This document shows positions 46,580 to 57,158 of a stretch of DNA of 64,000 nucleotides, piece by piece (position 1 is the stretch's first letter; the number at the start of each line of letters is the position of its first letter). The stretch is taken from contig NZ_JAEIJD010000010.1 of assembly GCF_016307205.1 (NCBI RefSeq), positions 1 through 64,000 on the forward strand. The letters run 5' to 3'. The notes below the pieces were generated by a model that had not been told where the DNA came from, made no database searches, and saw nothing but the letters and a program-made list of their open reading frames with translations. The DNA comes from Pontibaca salina. Its GTDB lineage: Bacteria; Pseudomonadota; Alphaproteobacteria; Rhodobacterales; Rhodobacteraceae. Position numbers and translations under genes: made by a program.

Positions 46580-46760
46580 CGGGGTAACTTACACCTCGCC
46601 GGCGCTGTTAATTTGCAACTATTAGCGAATTTTCGGCGGTTTTTCTCCGTTTTTAGCAGGTAATTTCGCTCAAACTGGACCTTTGGTTGACTCCCGGCTA
46701 TGGCCGCGCGGCATCTGCTGCAATGAGTCCGCCTTTTGGGGCTGATCTCAAGGGGGTTAC

Positions 46761-47420
46761 ATGACAAGATTTCTTGTCGCGGTGGCAATCGCCACCGCAG
46801 CTGTTGGTTTGGTGTTTGCGGTTCCGCTCAAGGTCGAAGCGGAACATGGCAGCGCCATGGCGCAGGATCGCGCGCGTGTGGCACCGCCTCGAACCGGAGG
46901 CGTGAGGGGTCTGCTGACATCACTCCGCCCGCCCGCGAAGACGCCAAAGAAGCCGCGCCAAGTCGAATTCAGCCGCACCTGGGTTGATAGTCAGCCCAGT
47001 CCCAGTGGGGGAGCGGACTGGCAATGCCTGTCCGAGGCGCTGTATTTCGAGGCGCGCGGAGAGACCGTCAGGGGCCAGTTTGCGGTCGCCGAAGTTATCC
47101 TTAACCGCACGAAAAGCCCACAATACCCCCAGACGGTTTGCGGTGTGATTCGGCAAGGGACGGGGCGCAAGCATCAGTGCCAATTTTCCTATACCTGCGA
47201 CGGCAACAAGGAAGTGATTGCTGAACCCCGCGCATTCGAACGTGTGTCCAAAGTCGCCCGTGCCGTTCTGGATGGGGCGCGGGTCAATCTGACAGATGGG
47301 GCGACCCATTACCACACCGTGAATGTCAGTCCGTCTTGGTCACGGGTTTTCACCCGGACCGCAGCCATCGGCGTACATTTATTTTATCGCGACAATTACA
47401 GGACTGCTCAGGCGCATTGA
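46761..47420 (+). CDS. SleB-family cell wall hydrolase
   Basis: The 219-residue protein has an N-terminal signal/anchor (MTRFLVAVAIATAAVGLVFA), a low-complexity linker, and a C-terminal hydrolase_2 (SleB) domain from about residue 90: CLSEALYFEARGETVRGQFAVAEVILNR with the catalytic Glu, then VCGVIRQG, CQFSYTCDG and GATHYHTV. In Bacillus SleB is a spore-cortex lytic transglycosylase; in alphaproteobacteria the family is thought to remodel peptidoglycan. A stand-alone gene with its own promoter region. Confidence 0.9.
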   Translation: MTRFLVAVAIATAAVGLVFAVPLKVEAEHGSAMAQDRARVAPPRTGGVRGLLTSLRPPAKTPKKPRQVEFSRTWVDSQPSPSGGADWQCLSEALYFEARGETVRGQFAVAEVILNRTKSPQYPQTVCGVIRQGTGRKHQCQFSYTCDGNKEVIAEPRAFERVSKVARAVLDGARVNLTDGATHYHTVNVSPSWSRVFTRTAAIGVHLFYRDNYRTAQAH

Positions 47421-47555
47421 TGCGGAACCGCAACCTGTCAATTATCTTGGCATAGTGCGAAAACATGGTTCAGATCAGCGCCGAACCACGCTAGAACGCT
47501 CGCGCATGGCCCGCTGGGCTGCTTTTCTTTCGCAATCCAAAAGGGCTTCACCAAT

Positions 47556-48476
47556 ATGAGCAGTGAAATCCGCAACGCCTTTGCGCATCCGTCCGAGCGG
47601 GCCGAGGCCAGCAATCCCAACGGACCGCTCGACCGCATTTCCCTACGCGATTACATCGTCGCGGTTGAAATCGGCGCGTTTCAAGCGGAACGTGGCACCA
47701 TTCAGCGCGTGCGGTTCAATATTGTGGTCGAGGTACAACCTCTGACTGACGCGATTGATGACGATGTGGACCGTATCCTGTCATACGACCGCGTGACCGA
47801 AGCGATTGCCGATTCGCTGGCCGAAGAGCGGCTGAACCTGCTGGAAACACTGGCGGAACGCGTCGCCGGGCGGATCTTGCTGGAACCGCAGGCCGTGCGC
47901 GTGTTCGTACGGATTGAAAAGCTTGATCGCGGCCCTGGTGCGCTGGGCGTCGAAATTGTTCGCGCGCGCGACGCGCAGCCCGGTGAGGCCGGCGCACAGG
48001 AACGGCCCCAACCCAGACTGATGTTTTTGTCCAATGCAGCTATTGCCTCGCCCAACCTTTCGAGGTGGATTGACCAGCTCCGCGCCGATGGCCGCCCGCT
48101 GATCCTGTGTGTCGGAGCGCCTGACTTGGCTGCACCGCAGACCGGCCACCGAATGACCCAGCGTCGGATTGATCTGCTGGCGTTGGAGCAGAACGCCTGG
48201 ATTCTGGCGGCGCGGGACGAGCGCTGCAAGGTTGTTGCGACCCGAACCGAACTGGACTGGGCGATAAAGAACGATCAGATCAGTATCTGGGCGCCGTCGA
48301 AAATCGTGCTCGATGCGGTTGATGGCCCCTCGGCGCATCGTGCCGATGCAGTGGCGCTCGCAGCGTGGTTTGCCACGACTTTCGAGGCAGAGGAAATCAT
48401 CGTGATCGGGGCGGACGTGCCGGAGTTCCCGGGCCTGACTCTGCGCGCCGTGCCGGTCGATCAGGCGAAACTATGA
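47556..48476 (+). CDS. folB: Dihydroneopterin aldolase fused to an amino-acid-kinase-like C-terminal domain
   Basis: Residues about 25-137 are FolB: ISLRDYIVAVEIGAFQAERG, the LSYDRVTEAIADSL stretch, LLETLAERVA and the conserved Lys in FVRIEKLDRG. It cleaves dihydroneopterin to 6-hydroxymethyl-dihydropterin. At 306 residues it is more than twice the usual length. The extra part (about 153-306) includes HRMTQRRIDLLALEQNAWIL, ISIWAPSKIVLDA and HRADAVALAAWFATTFEAEE, which I read as resembling the C-terminal half of amino acid kinase family proteins; the nucleotide-binding glycine loops of that family are not visible. Its stop overlaps folP (ATGA). The FolB call is firm; the second domain is inference. 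Confidence 0.85.
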   Translation: MSSEIRNAFAHPSERAEASNPNGPLDRISLRDYIVAVEIGAFQAERGTIQRVRFNIVVEVQPLTDAIDDDVDRILSYDRVTEAIADSLAEERLNLLETLAERVAGRILLEPQAVRVFVRIEKLDRGPGALGVEIVRARDAQPGEAGAQERPQPRLMFLSNAAIASPNLSRWIDQLRADGRPLILCVGAPDLAAPQTGHRMTQRRIDLLALEQNAWILAARDERCKVVATRTELDWAIKNDQISIWAPSKIVLDAVDGPSAHRADAVALAAWFATTFEAEEIIVIGADVPEFPGLTLRAVPVDQAKL

Positions 48477-49501
48477 GCGCGGCACGTTTTCGCCCGCTGG
48501 TTCAATTTGGCACGACCCGTCCGGACGGCGCATTGTCAGTGGCGGGCGGCCCGTTGTGGTTTACCCAGGTCGAACGTCTGGCCCGCGATGAGGCACCCCG
48601 TATCCTTCCCGCAACTCAGACCCCCGCGCCGGTGCGAAAGGCGCTGACCGCGCCCCGGTCCCCCATTGCCGGGCTGGAACTGGACACGCCTCGCATCATG
48701 GGCATTCTGAACGTCACACCCGACAGTTTTTCGGACGGTGGCCGCCACGCCGATCTGCAAAGCGCGCAGGCAGCGGCGCAGGCGATGTTGAAAGCCGGTG
48801 CCGACCTGATCGATATCGGCGGTGAATCCACGCGCCCGGGCTCGACCACGATCGCGGGTGCCGAAGAGATTACGCGAACCGTGCCGGTCATTGCCGCACT
48901 GCAGGCTGAAACCCGAGTTCCGATTTCCATCGATACGCGCAAGGCCGCAGTTGCGCAGGCGGCGCTTGATGCGGGGGCGGCTTTGGTCAATGACGTGTCG
49001 GCCTTTACCCATGACGATAAATTGGCCCCGCTTTGTGCGGCGCGCGGCGTGCCGGTCTGTGTGATGCACAGCCAGGGCGACCCGGCAACAATGCAGGACG
49101 ATCCGCGCTATGACGATGTGCTGTTGGATGTTTATGACGCGCTGGAAGAGCGCATCAGCGCGTTGGAGGCCGTGGGCATCGCCCGCAGCAATATCATTGC
49201 CGATCCGGGAATTGGATTTGGAAAGACCCTTGCGCACAATCTGACGCTATTGCGCAATATTGCTGTATTTCACGGCCTTGGCTGTGCCTTGCTACTTGGT
49301 GTCTCGCGCAAAGGATTCATCGGTCATGTGGGGCAAGAACCGCGCGCGGATGCGCGCGCGCCGGGGTCCATCGCGGTAGGCCTGGCGGCCTTGGCGCAAG
49401 GTGTGCAATTTTTGCGGGTCCATGATGTAGCGGAAACGGTGCAGGCGGTCCGGTTGTGGCAGGCCGTGCATGAGGGCGGATATGAGGATCTAGATGCGTA
49501 A
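48473..49501 (+). CDS. folP: Dihydropteroate synthase
   Basis: FolP condenses hydroxymethyl-dihydropterin diphosphate with p-aminobenzoate; it is the sulphonamide target. The 342-residue protein shows [48 protein letters not shown] and the phosphate-binding SRKGFIG. It has an N-terminal extension of about 75 residues before the barrel, longer than E. coli FolP but common in this group. It overlaps folB by 4 bp and glmM by 8 bp, giving one operon. Confidence 0.96.
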   Translation: MSAARFRPLVQFGTTRPDGALSVAGGPLWFTQVERLARDEAPRILPATQTPAPVRKALTAPRSPIAGLELDTPRIMGILNVTPDSFSDGGRHADLQSAQAAAQAMLKAGADLIDIGGESTRPGSTTIAGAEEITRTVPVIAALQAETRVPISIDTRKAAVAQAALDAGAALVNDVSAFTHDDKLAPLCAARGVPVCVMHSQGDPATMQDDPRYDDVLLDVYDALEERISALEAVGIARSNIIADPGIGFGKTLAHNLTLLRNIAVFHGLGCALLLGVSRKGFIGHVGQEPRADARAPGSIAVGLAALAQGVQFLRVHDVAETVQAVRLWQAVHEGGYEDLDA

Positions 49502-50840
49502 ACTGTTTGGAACCGACGGCGTGCGTGGCGCCGCCAATACCCACCCAATGACCGCCGACATGGCGTTGCGCATCGGTGCTGCTGTCGGGCGCTATTTTCG
49601 GCGTGATAATGGCGGCGTGCATCGCGTCGTGATCGGCAAGGATACGCGCCTGTCGGGCTATATGTTCGAAAACGCGCTGACCGCAGGGCTGACCAGCACC
49701 GGCATGAATGTGTTGCTGCTGGGGCCGGTGCCAACGCCGGCTGTCGGCCTGATGACCAAATCGATGCGGGCGGATCTCGGGGTGATGATATCAGCCAGCC
49801 ACAATCCGGCGCATGATAACGGGATCAAGTTTTTCGGCCCCGATGGGTTCAAACTGTCGGATCAGGTCGAAATCGAAATTGAAGCGCTGGTCGAATCCGG
49901 TGTCGAGCCGACCGCCGCCGACAGCATCGGCCGCGCCAAGCGGATCGACGATGCGCGGTTTCGTTATGGCGAACGGGTCAAATCCTCGCTGCCGCGTGAC
50001 CTGATGCTGGAGGGCCTGAAAGTGGTCGTCGACTGCGCCAACGGCGCTGCTTATCGTGCCGCACCGGAAATCCTGTGGGAGTTGGGCGCCACCGTTATCC
50101 CAGTCGGAACCCAACCCGATGGCTTTAATATCAACCGTAATTGCGGCTCGACCAGCCCCGATGTGGCGGCACAAACCGTGGTTGCTCATGGGGCCGATGT
50201 GGGGGTCTGCCTTGATGGTGACGCTGACCGGGTGATCATCATCGATGAAACCGGTGAGATCGCCGATGGCGACCAGTTTATGGCGCTTCTGGCGACCCAT
50301 TGGGCCGCCGAGGGCCGGCTTGCGGGCAATTCCTTGGTGACCACGGTGATGTCAAATCTTGGGCTGGAGCGGCACTTGGGCGAGCACGGGATTGCGCTTG
50401 AGCGCACCGCTGTCGGGGATCGCTATGTCGTTGAGCGTATGCGCCAAGGCGGGTTCAATCTGGGAGGCGAGCAATCGGGCCATATCGTGATGACCGATTT
50501 CGCGACAACCGGCGATGGGCTGATGGCTGGGCTACATTTTCTGGCCGAGATGTTGCGCTCGGGGCAGGTCGCCAGCACTTTAGCGCGCCAGTTCGAACCG
50601 GTGCCGCAATTGCTAAAAAACGTGCGCTATACGGCTGGCGAAGCGCCGCTTGATGCGCCAGGCGTCCAGACCGCGATTGCCGAAGCCGAATCCGCCCTTT
50701 CCGGACGCGGGCGGCTTTTGATCCGCAAATCCGGCACCGAGCCCTTGATCCGCGTCATGGCTGAATCCGAGGACGAGGCGCTGATGAATAACGCCGTGGA
50801 CGGTGTCGTCGCGGCTGTTGAAAGCGTCAGCATCGGCTGA
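49494..50840 (+). CDS. glmM: Phosphoglucosamine mutase
   Basis: GlmM interconverts glucosamine-6-phosphate and glucosamine-1-phosphate for UDP-GlcNAc and cell wall synthesis. The 448-residue protein has the catalytic phosphoserine loop [18 protein letters not shown], the metal loop DGDADR, the sugar loop GGEQSGH and the phosphate-binding [12 protein letters not shown]. Start [19 protein letters not shown] is standard. The folP-glmM pairing is widely conserved. A strong terminator follows. Confidence 0.98.
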   Translation: MRKLFGTDGVRGAANTHPMTADMALRIGAAVGRYFRRDNGGVHRVVIGKDTRLSGYMFENALTAGLTSTGMNVLLLGPVPTPAVGLMTKSMRADLGVMISASHNPAHDNGIKFFGPDGFKLSDQVEIEIEALVESGVEPTAADSIGRAKRIDDARFRYGERVKSSLPRDLMLEGLKVVVDCANGAAYRAAPEILWELGATVIPVGTQPDGFNINRNCGSTSPDVAAQTVVAHGADVGVCLDGDADRVIIIDETGEIADGDQFMALLATHWAAEGRLAGNSLVTTVMSNLGLERHLGEHGIALERTAVGDRYVVERMRQGGFNLGGEQSGHIVMTDFATTGDGLMAGLHFLAEMLRSGQVASTLARQFEPVPQLLKNVRYTAGEAPLDAPGVQTAIAEAESALSGRGRLLIRKSGTEPLIRVMAESEDEALMNNAVDGVVAAVESVSIG

Positions 50841-50846
50841 ATAAAA

Positions 50847-50872
50847 AAACCCCGGCGAAACCGCCGGGGTTT
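50847..50872. terminator. Bidirectional terminator between glmM and ilvC
   Basis: AAACCCCGGC-GAAACC-GCCGGGGTTT forms a strong GC stem with A and T runs on both flanks. It lies between convergent glmM and ilvC and can end transcription from both. Confidence 0.92.
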
Positions 50873-50896
50873 GGGTTACTCAGGGCTTCTAAACCC

Positions 50897-52003
<1,107 letters not shown>

Positions 52004-52051
52004 CTAAATGGCAAAAATCCATTCGCCCAAGTGGCATAACCCGAGAAAATC

Positions 52052-52507
52052 ATGCTTGATGATCTGGATCGACGCATCCTGCGCCAGTTACAGGCCGACC
52101 CGACCCTGTCCACCGCCGATCTGGCCGCGCGCTGTCGCATCACCGCCGCGACCTGTTGGCGGCGATTGGAGCGCATGCAATCCAGCGGAATCGTCCGGGG
52201 GCAGGAGGCAGTGATCGACTGGGCGGCACTGGGTTATGCGGTCGAGGTGTCGCTGCGGGTGACGCTGGACAAGACCCAGCCGCGCGGGTTTGACGAGTTG
52301 ATTGCCGCCGCGCGCGAGGTGCCCGAGGTGCTGGAGATCCAGACCTTTCTGGGCCGCGTCGATTTGCGTCTGTCAGTGATCGCGCGCGATATGGCGCATT
52401 ACCAGCAAGTCTATCGCGACCGTATCCTGACCCTGCCGCATATCGCAGATATCGAGGCGTTGATGTTGATTTCCCGCGTGAAAAGTGACGAGGCGCTACC
52501 GATATGA
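52052..52507 (+). CDS. Lrp/AsnC-family transcriptional regulator (first of pair)
   Basis: A 151-residue Lrp-type protein: an N-terminal winged helix (LDDLDRRILRQLQADPTLST, then CWRRLERMQSSGIVRG) and a C-terminal RAM ligand-binding domain (residues about 70-145). Lrp proteins sense amino acids. Its TGA overlaps the ATG of a second Lrp gene, and together they lie between ilvC and an aminotransferase gene, suggesting local control of amino-acid metabolism. Confidence 0.9.
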   Translation: MLDDLDRRILRQLQADPTLSTADLAARCRITAATCWRRLERMQSSGIVRGQEAVIDWAALGYAVEVSLRVTLDKTQPRGFDELIAAAREVPEVLEIQTFLGRVDLRLSVIARDMAHYQQVYRDRILTLPHIADIEALMLISRVKSDEALPI

Positions 52508-52962
52508 TCGAATTGGATGAGATCGATCGCCAATTGCTGCGGGCGCTTGCTCAGGATGTCACCCAAAGTGCGGGGGCATTGGGGCGGCGGTTCGGTCTGT
52601 CACAACCGGCCACTTGGCGGCGAATCCGGCGGCTGCAAGACAGCGGCGCGATCAGCGGGCGGCGCTTGCGGTTGGACAAGGCTGCGCTGGGCTTTGGCGT
52701 CACGGTTTTCCTTGGTATCAAGTTGGCCCGTAAGGGTCATGTCAGCCTCGAGGACTTCGAGCGCGCAGTCAGCGCCATCCCCGAAGTGCAGCTAGTCGAA
52801 CACGTGCTGGGCCTTTATGATTACCGCCTGCGCATCGTCGCGCGCGATCTTTCTGATTTCGAACGTGTCTTGCGCCACCGCATTATGACACTGCCCGGCG
52901 CCGGCGAAGTCGAGGCCAATGTGGTTCTCAGCGAGGAGCGCCGCCCCGGACCCTTGGGATAG
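52504..52962 (+). CDS. Lrp/AsnC-family transcriptional regulator (second of pair)
   Basis: The 152-residue protein is a paralogue of its upstream neighbour: MIELDEIDRQLLRALAQDVT, helix-turn-helix with SQPATWRRIRRLQDSGAISG, then a RAM domain ending in VVLSEERRPG. The 4-bp ATGA overlap means the two are made together and could form a hetero-oligomer. The next gene, an aminotransferase, starts 57 bp later. No ligand can be read from the sequence. Confidence 0.9.
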   Translation: MIELDEIDRQLLRALAQDVTQSAGALGRRFGLSQPATWRRIRRLQDSGAISGRRLRLDKAALGFGVTVFLGIKLARKGHVSLEDFERAVSAIPEVQLVEHVLGLYDYRLRIVARDLSDFERVLRHRIMTLPGAGEVEANVVLSEERRPGPLG

Positions 52963-53019
52963 GCTTTGCAAATGATATGTCATGCAGGATATGCAGGGCA
53001 AAACTTTACGGAGAATAAA

Positions 53020-54144
53020 ATGGCATTACTTGAAACTATTGACCCAGAGGGGCTTGAAGAATTTTCGGTCGTTTTTACCGACCGTTCGCTGAACCATATG
53101 TCGCAAACCTTTCAGCAGGTGATGCGTGATATTTCCGGCATGCTGAAAGAGGTCTATAAAGCCGATGCGGTGGCGCTGGTACCCGGTGGCGGCACCTATG
53201 CGATGGAATCCGTCGTGCGCCAGTTTGCACAGGACACCGACGTTTTGGTAGTGCGCAACGGCTGGTTCTCATATCGATGGAGTCAGATTTTCGAAACCTG
53301 CGGGCTGGGCCGCGACAGCCGTGTGCTGAAGGCCCGCCAGACCGGTAACGACCGTCCGGCGCCTTTCGCTCCGGCCCCGATCGAACAGGTTGTGCAGGAA
53401 ATCCACGACATGCGCCCCGGCGTGGTGTTTGCCGCGCATGTGGAAACAGCCGCAGGGGTGATCCTGCCCGATGATTACATCACCGCAATGGCTGAAGCCG
53501 CGCATGAGGTCGGCGCATTGATGGTTCTGGATTGCATCGCTTCCGGCTGTGCCTGGGTCGATATGCAAAAAACCGGCGTGGATGTTCTGATTTCGGCCCC
53601 GCAAAAAGGTTGGAGTGCATCGCCTTCGGCCGGGCTGGTAATGCTGTCGCCGCTGGGACAGGAACGCCTTGAGCAGACCCAGTCGAACAGTTTCTCGCTG
53701 GATTTGAAAAGATGGCGCGAGGTCATGGCCACCTATGAATCCGGCGGACATACCTATCACACGACCATGCCGACAGATGCGCTGCGCGCGTTCCGCGACA
53801 CCATGATCGAAACCCGTGATTACGGATTTGACCGGCTGGAAAAGGCGCAGTGGAAGCTTGGCAATGATGTGCGGGCGATGCTGCGCGAACGTGGCATCGT
53901 ATCGGTGGCCGCCGAAGGCTTCGGGGCTCCGGGCGTGGTGGTGAGCTATACCGAAGATTCGGGTGTGCATAATGGCTCGAAATTCGCCGCAGAAGGCATG
54001 CAGATCGCCGCTGGCGTGCCGCTGGCCTGTGACGAGCCCGAGGATTTCCGCACGTTCCGTCTGGGTCTGTTTGGTTTGGACAAGCTCTATGATGTGGACG
54101 CCACCGTGGCGCGTCTGGAAAAAGTACTCGACAAGGTGTTGTGA
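53020..54144 (+). CDS. Class V PLP-dependent aminotransferase (alanine-glyoxylate type)
   Basis: ATG 53020 gives 374 residues of a class V aminotransferase. The PLP lysine is in SAPQKGWSASPSAGLVML, and MVLDCIASGCAWVDMQKTGVD is the region that holds the Asp contacting the pyridine nitrogen. The start MALLETIDPEGLEEFSVVFT and the VFTDRSLNHMS segment resemble alanine-glyoxylate/serine-glyoxylate enzymes of roseobacters. Placed after two coupled Lrp genes, it is a likely target of them. Substrates are not fixed by the sequence. Confidence 0.85.
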   Translation: MALLETIDPEGLEEFSVVFTDRSLNHMSQTFQQVMRDISGMLKEVYKADAVALVPGGGTYAMESVVRQFAQDTDVLVVRNGWFSYRWSQIFETCGLGRDSRVLKARQTGNDRPAPFAPAPIEQVVQEIHDMRPGVVFAAHVETAAGVILPDDYITAMAEAAHEVGALMVLDCIASGCAWVDMQKTGVDVLISAPQKGWSASPSAGLVMLSPLGQERLEQTQSNSFSLDLKRWREVMATYESGGHTYHTTMPTDALRAFRDTMIETRDYGFDRLEKAQWKLGNDVRAMLRERGIVSVAAEGFGAPGVVVSYTEDSGVHNGSKFAAEGMQIAAGVPLACDEPEDFRTFRLGLFGLDKLYDVDATVARLEKVLDKVL

Positions 54145-54162
54145 GAATAAGGGCGCGCGGGA

Positions 54163-55356
54163 TCAGCGTGCGCCCAATCCCATCTGCATCAGCATCCGCC
54201 GTATTGCAGGCAATGCATAAAGCGCGTTCAGGCTCAATGCGCGCGCATCGCGCATGGGTCGCGCGCCCGCCATTGATACGCGGTTCAGCAGGTCGATCCC
54301 CTGCACCCGTAGCTTGATATTATTCATCCGGGCACGGTGGTACGCATCCAGCATCTGCTGATCGCCCAACCCATCGCGCCGTGCCTCGGCAAGGTCCAGC
54401 AGGCAGCGCAGATCGGCCAGCGACATATTCAGTCCCTGCGCGCCGATCGGGGGCACCACATGTGCGGCCTCGGCCATCAGTGCCAGACGCTCGCCGCTCA
54501 TGGTTTCGGCCCTTTGGCTGATGATTGGCCAGATCGTGCGCCGCGACGCCAAGGTCAGCGGGCCAAGCAGATGGCACGAGCGTTCAGCCATCGCGGCCTC
54601 GAAGGCGTTGGTTTCCATCTCAAACAGATCGCGGGCACGGGGGCCGCGCTCCATCCAGATCACGGCAGACGAGGGCTTCCCCTGATAGTCGGGCAAGGGC
54701 ACGAAGGTGAAGGGGCCACCGCTGCGGTGGATTTCGGTCGAAATATTTTCATGCGGTTTGGGATGGGTCACGGCAAAGGCCAGCGCCTTTTGCCCATATC
54801 GCGTGGTATGCACCCTGATTCCTGCCGCCTGCCGCATCGGGGAATCGCGCCCATCGGCAGCGATGACCAGCCGGGCGCGGACACGGGCGCCATCGCTCAG
54901 CGTTATCCGGGCGCTTTCGGTTCGGGTGAAAAGCTGCGCTGTGCCGATACTGGGGCGAAATTCCACATTGGCCAGATCGGCCAGTCGCGCCAGAAGTTCG
55001 CGCCGTAACAGCCAGTTGGGCAGGTTCCAGCCAAACTGGTCGTCAGAAAGATCAGCGGAGCTGAACTCACGGGTGACCCGTGGTTCGGGCTGGGTGCCGC
55101 CGGCATCGATAATTCGCATGATCCGCAGGGGTGTGGCATAGGGTTTCAGCCGCTCCCATAATCCGCAGCGATCCAGCAGGGCGTGCGCCGGTTGCAAAAG
55201 GGCGGTGGTGCGCAGGTCCGATCCTTCGGTGTCGCGTTCGGTTATGGGCGCGGTGGGATCGACGCAAATCACGTCGAATCCGGCACTTCCGAATGCCGCC
55301 GCTGCGGTCAGCCCGGCGATTCCGCCACCGGAAATCAGGATGTCAGTGTCACGCAT
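54163..55356 (-). CDS. UbiH/COQ6-family FAD-dependent hydroxylase
   Basis: The 397-residue flavoprotein monooxygenase shows ILISGGGIAGLTAAAAFG (FAD-binding), the second motif VIAADGRDSPMRQAAGI, and AEAAHVVPPIGAQGLNMSLAD, the family signature, where the usual G-D-A-A-H reads A-E-A-A-H. It probably hydroxylates an aromatic ring in ubiquinone synthesis; UbiH, UbiF, UbiI and UbiL cannot be told apart here. Convergent with the aminotransferase gene (18 bp). Confidence 0.87.
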   Translation of the reverse strand: MRDTDILISGGGIAGLTAAAAFGSAGFDVICVDPTAPITERDTEGSDLRTTALLQPAHALLDRCGLWERLKPYATPLRIMRIIDAGGTQPEPRVTREFSSADLSDDQFGWNLPNWLLRRELLARLADLANVEFRPSIGTAQLFTRTESARITLSDGARVRARLVIAADGRDSPMRQAAGIRVHTTRYGQKALAFAVTHPKPHENISTEIHRSGGPFTFVPLPDYQGKPSSAVIWMERGPRARDLFEMETNAFEAAMAERSCHLLGPLTLASRRTIWPIISQRAETMSGERLALMAEAAHVVPPIGAQGLNMSLADLRCLLDLAEARRDGLGDQQMLDAYHRARMNNIKLRVQGIDLLNRVSMAGARPMRDARALSLNALYALPAIRRMLMQMGLGAR

Positions 55357-55428
55357 GGCGGCCCTTTAGTGTGATGACCGCAAGATAGCTTTGTCCGGTT
55401 TCCGGTACCAGTGGCTTATCGGTTGCGA

Positions 55429-55665
55429 TTAACCCCGTGTGATCAGCAATAGCATGACATAGACCACCGGAACCAGCCCAACGGCAGGAAGGTAAAGCCC
55501 CGGAAGACCCCAAGTGACGACGCTTGCCCCCCAAGCGAGGAGAAATGCAAAGACGCCCACCATGATCCGGACAGCAGTGGCGGTATCGCGCTGTTCCTGC
55601 GTCTTTTGACTGTTGGTTTCGTGGCCACTGTCCACAGCGCCTTCAAGAGGATCTGCAAATGTCAT
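55429..55665 (-). CDS. Small membrane protein
   Basis: ATG 55665 gives 78 residues: a charged, Q/T-rich cytoplasmic N-terminus (about 1-30) and two membrane helices (about 32-52 and 56-75, LLAWGASVVTWGLPGLYLPA and following). I do not recognise the family. The frame is open to 55713 but the N-terminus from 55665 is more plausible. It lies between the UbiH-like and HAD genes on the same strand and could share their transcript. Confidence 0.55.
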   Translation of the reverse strand: MTFADPLEGAVDSGHETNSQKTQEQRDTATAVRIMVGVFAFLLAWGASVVTWGLPGLYLPAVGLVPVVYVMLLLITRG

Positions 55666-55749
55666 GTCGATAATCTTTCGAAAGTTTTGGTTCGCAATCC
55701 TGCACATAACCATCTTGCGCGTGGATTGCGGTAGTGCGTTTTGTCGCAG

Positions 55750-56394
55750 TCAGACCAATTTGGACAGGAACATCGTCAGGTCGTCGGTATGGTGATGAAC
55801 ATGATCGCCCGGATCACGTTCGGGGGCGACATGCACGGTGCGCATTCCCATAGCGTGCGGCGCAGAGAGGTTGCGGGCGTCGTCCTCGAACATGGCCGCC
55901 TTATCTGATTGCAATCCGTCAAGGGCGAAAACGGTCTCGAAAGCCTCGCGTTCAGGTTTGGGGCGGAAATCGGCGTGTTCGACACCGTAAATTGCATCGA
56001 ACAGCCCTGACAACCCCCGCGCCGCGAGTACCTGTTCTGCATAGGGCGCGCTGCCATTTGTATAAATAATGCGCCGGCCCGGCAGGTCAGCAATATGTCC
56101 AGCCAGCACCGCATCCGGTTCCAGATGATCAAATGAGATGTCGTGCACATGCGCCAGATAAGGCACCGGGTCGATTCCGTGCTCGCGCATCAGCCCCGCC
56201 AGTGTGGTGCCGTAGGTACGCCAGTAACGATAGCGCAGCCGATCGGCTTCGCTCTGGGTCAGGTTCAGGGTGTCCATGATATATTGCGCCATGCGCGCCC
56301 GGACCTGATCGAACAATCGTGCATGGGGCGGATAGAGAGTGTCGTCGAGATCAAACACCCAATAGGCGACATGCGAAAAATCAGATTTGACCAT
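55750..56394 (-). CDS. HAD-family pyrimidine 5'-nucleotidase
   Basis: A 214-residue HAD hydrolase of the SDT1/Phm8 (pyrimidine 5'-nucleotidase) type: motif I FDLDDTLYPPHARLF with both catalytic Asp residues, motif II in IIYTNGSAPYAEQVL, the Lys in DFRPKPEREAF and motif IV MFEDDARNLSAPHAMGM. It dephosphorylates nucleoside monophosphates. ATG 56394 is preferred; the frame stays open upstream with no family match. Divergent from a GntR/FCD gene. Confidence 0.9.
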   Translation of the reverse strand: MVKSDFSHVAYWVFDLDDTLYPPHARLFDQVRARMAQYIMDTLNLTQSEADRLRYRYWRTYGTTLAGLMREHGIDPVPYLAHVHDISFDHLEPDAVLAGHIADLPGRRIIYTNGSAPYAEQVLAARGLSGLFDAIYGVEHADFRPKPEREAFETVFALDGLQSDKAAMFEDDARNLSAPHAMGMRTVHVAPERDPGDHVHHHTDDLTMFLSKLV

Positions 56395-56500
56395 AGTCGA
56401 GGATTTAGGCCGCCGGCTCAAACAATGCAATGGCAAGGGTTGATCGTCTGCGATAGTGCCATGTAAGACAGGTCTGATTGCGAAAAGGGGTGATACCGTC

Positions 56501-57154
56501 ATGGATAATTCTCGATCACAGCCCGTCGATGTATATGACATGATTCTCGATGCGATTGACGCTGGCATTTACGGGCCCGGCGACCGCTTGGTTGAAAGTG
56601 AGTTGGCCGAGCGCTTCGGCGTGTCTCGTACGCCGATCCGCGAGGCGTTGCAGCGCCTTGAGACGCAATCTCTGCTGGAGCGCGATGGCCGTTCGATGAT
56701 TGTGGCGTCGCTCGATCACAATCAGATGGCCGAGCTTTATGTCGTGCGTCGCGAGCTTGAAGGTTTGGCCGCGCGTCTGGCCGCGCGCCATGCCACCGCC
56801 GAGGAAATCACGATATTGCGCGAGATGGTGAACAGCGATGACCAACTCGTGAAGGATCCGGCCGCGCTATCGCGGGCCAACCGGCGGTTCCATCAGCAGA
56901 TCCATCTGGCCTCGCATAACCGTTATCTGGTGCAACAGTTGGATCTGGTGCATCGTACCATGGCCCTAATGACCACCACTTCGCTTGCTGTTGAGGGACG
57001 CTGCGAAATTGCCCAAAGCGAACATGACGGGATCGTGTCTGCCATCGAAGCCCGCGATGAAAAAGGGGCGGAAAAGGCGCTGCGTGACCATATTTCGGTC
57101 GCCTTCATGACGCGGTTGAAGCAGGATGCGGATGCGCGCGAACGCATGTCCTGA
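56501..57154 (+). CDS. GntR-family transcriptional regulator, FCD subfamily
   Basis: From ATG 56501 the product is 217 residues with a winged helix (GDRLVESELAERFGVSRTPIREALQRLETQSLLERDG) and an FCD domain in which VRRELEGLAARLAARH, NRRFHQQIHLASHN and EHDGIVSAIEARD carry likely metal-binding Asp/His residues. Such proteins control catabolic or transport genes. No obvious target is adjacent: neighbours are a nucleotidase and a glycosyltransferase gene, so it may act elsewhere. Confidence 0.88.
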   Translation: MDNSRSQPVDVYDMILDAIDAGIYGPGDRLVESELAERFGVSRTPIREALQRLETQSLLERDGRSMIVASLDHNQMAELYVVRRELEGLAARLAARHATAEEITILREMVNSDDQLVKDPAALSRANRRFHQQIHLASHNRYLVQQLDLVHRTMALMTTTSLAVEGRCEIAQSEHDGIVSAIEARDEKGAEKALRDHISVAFMTRLKQDADARERMS

Positions 57155-57158
57155 CCGA

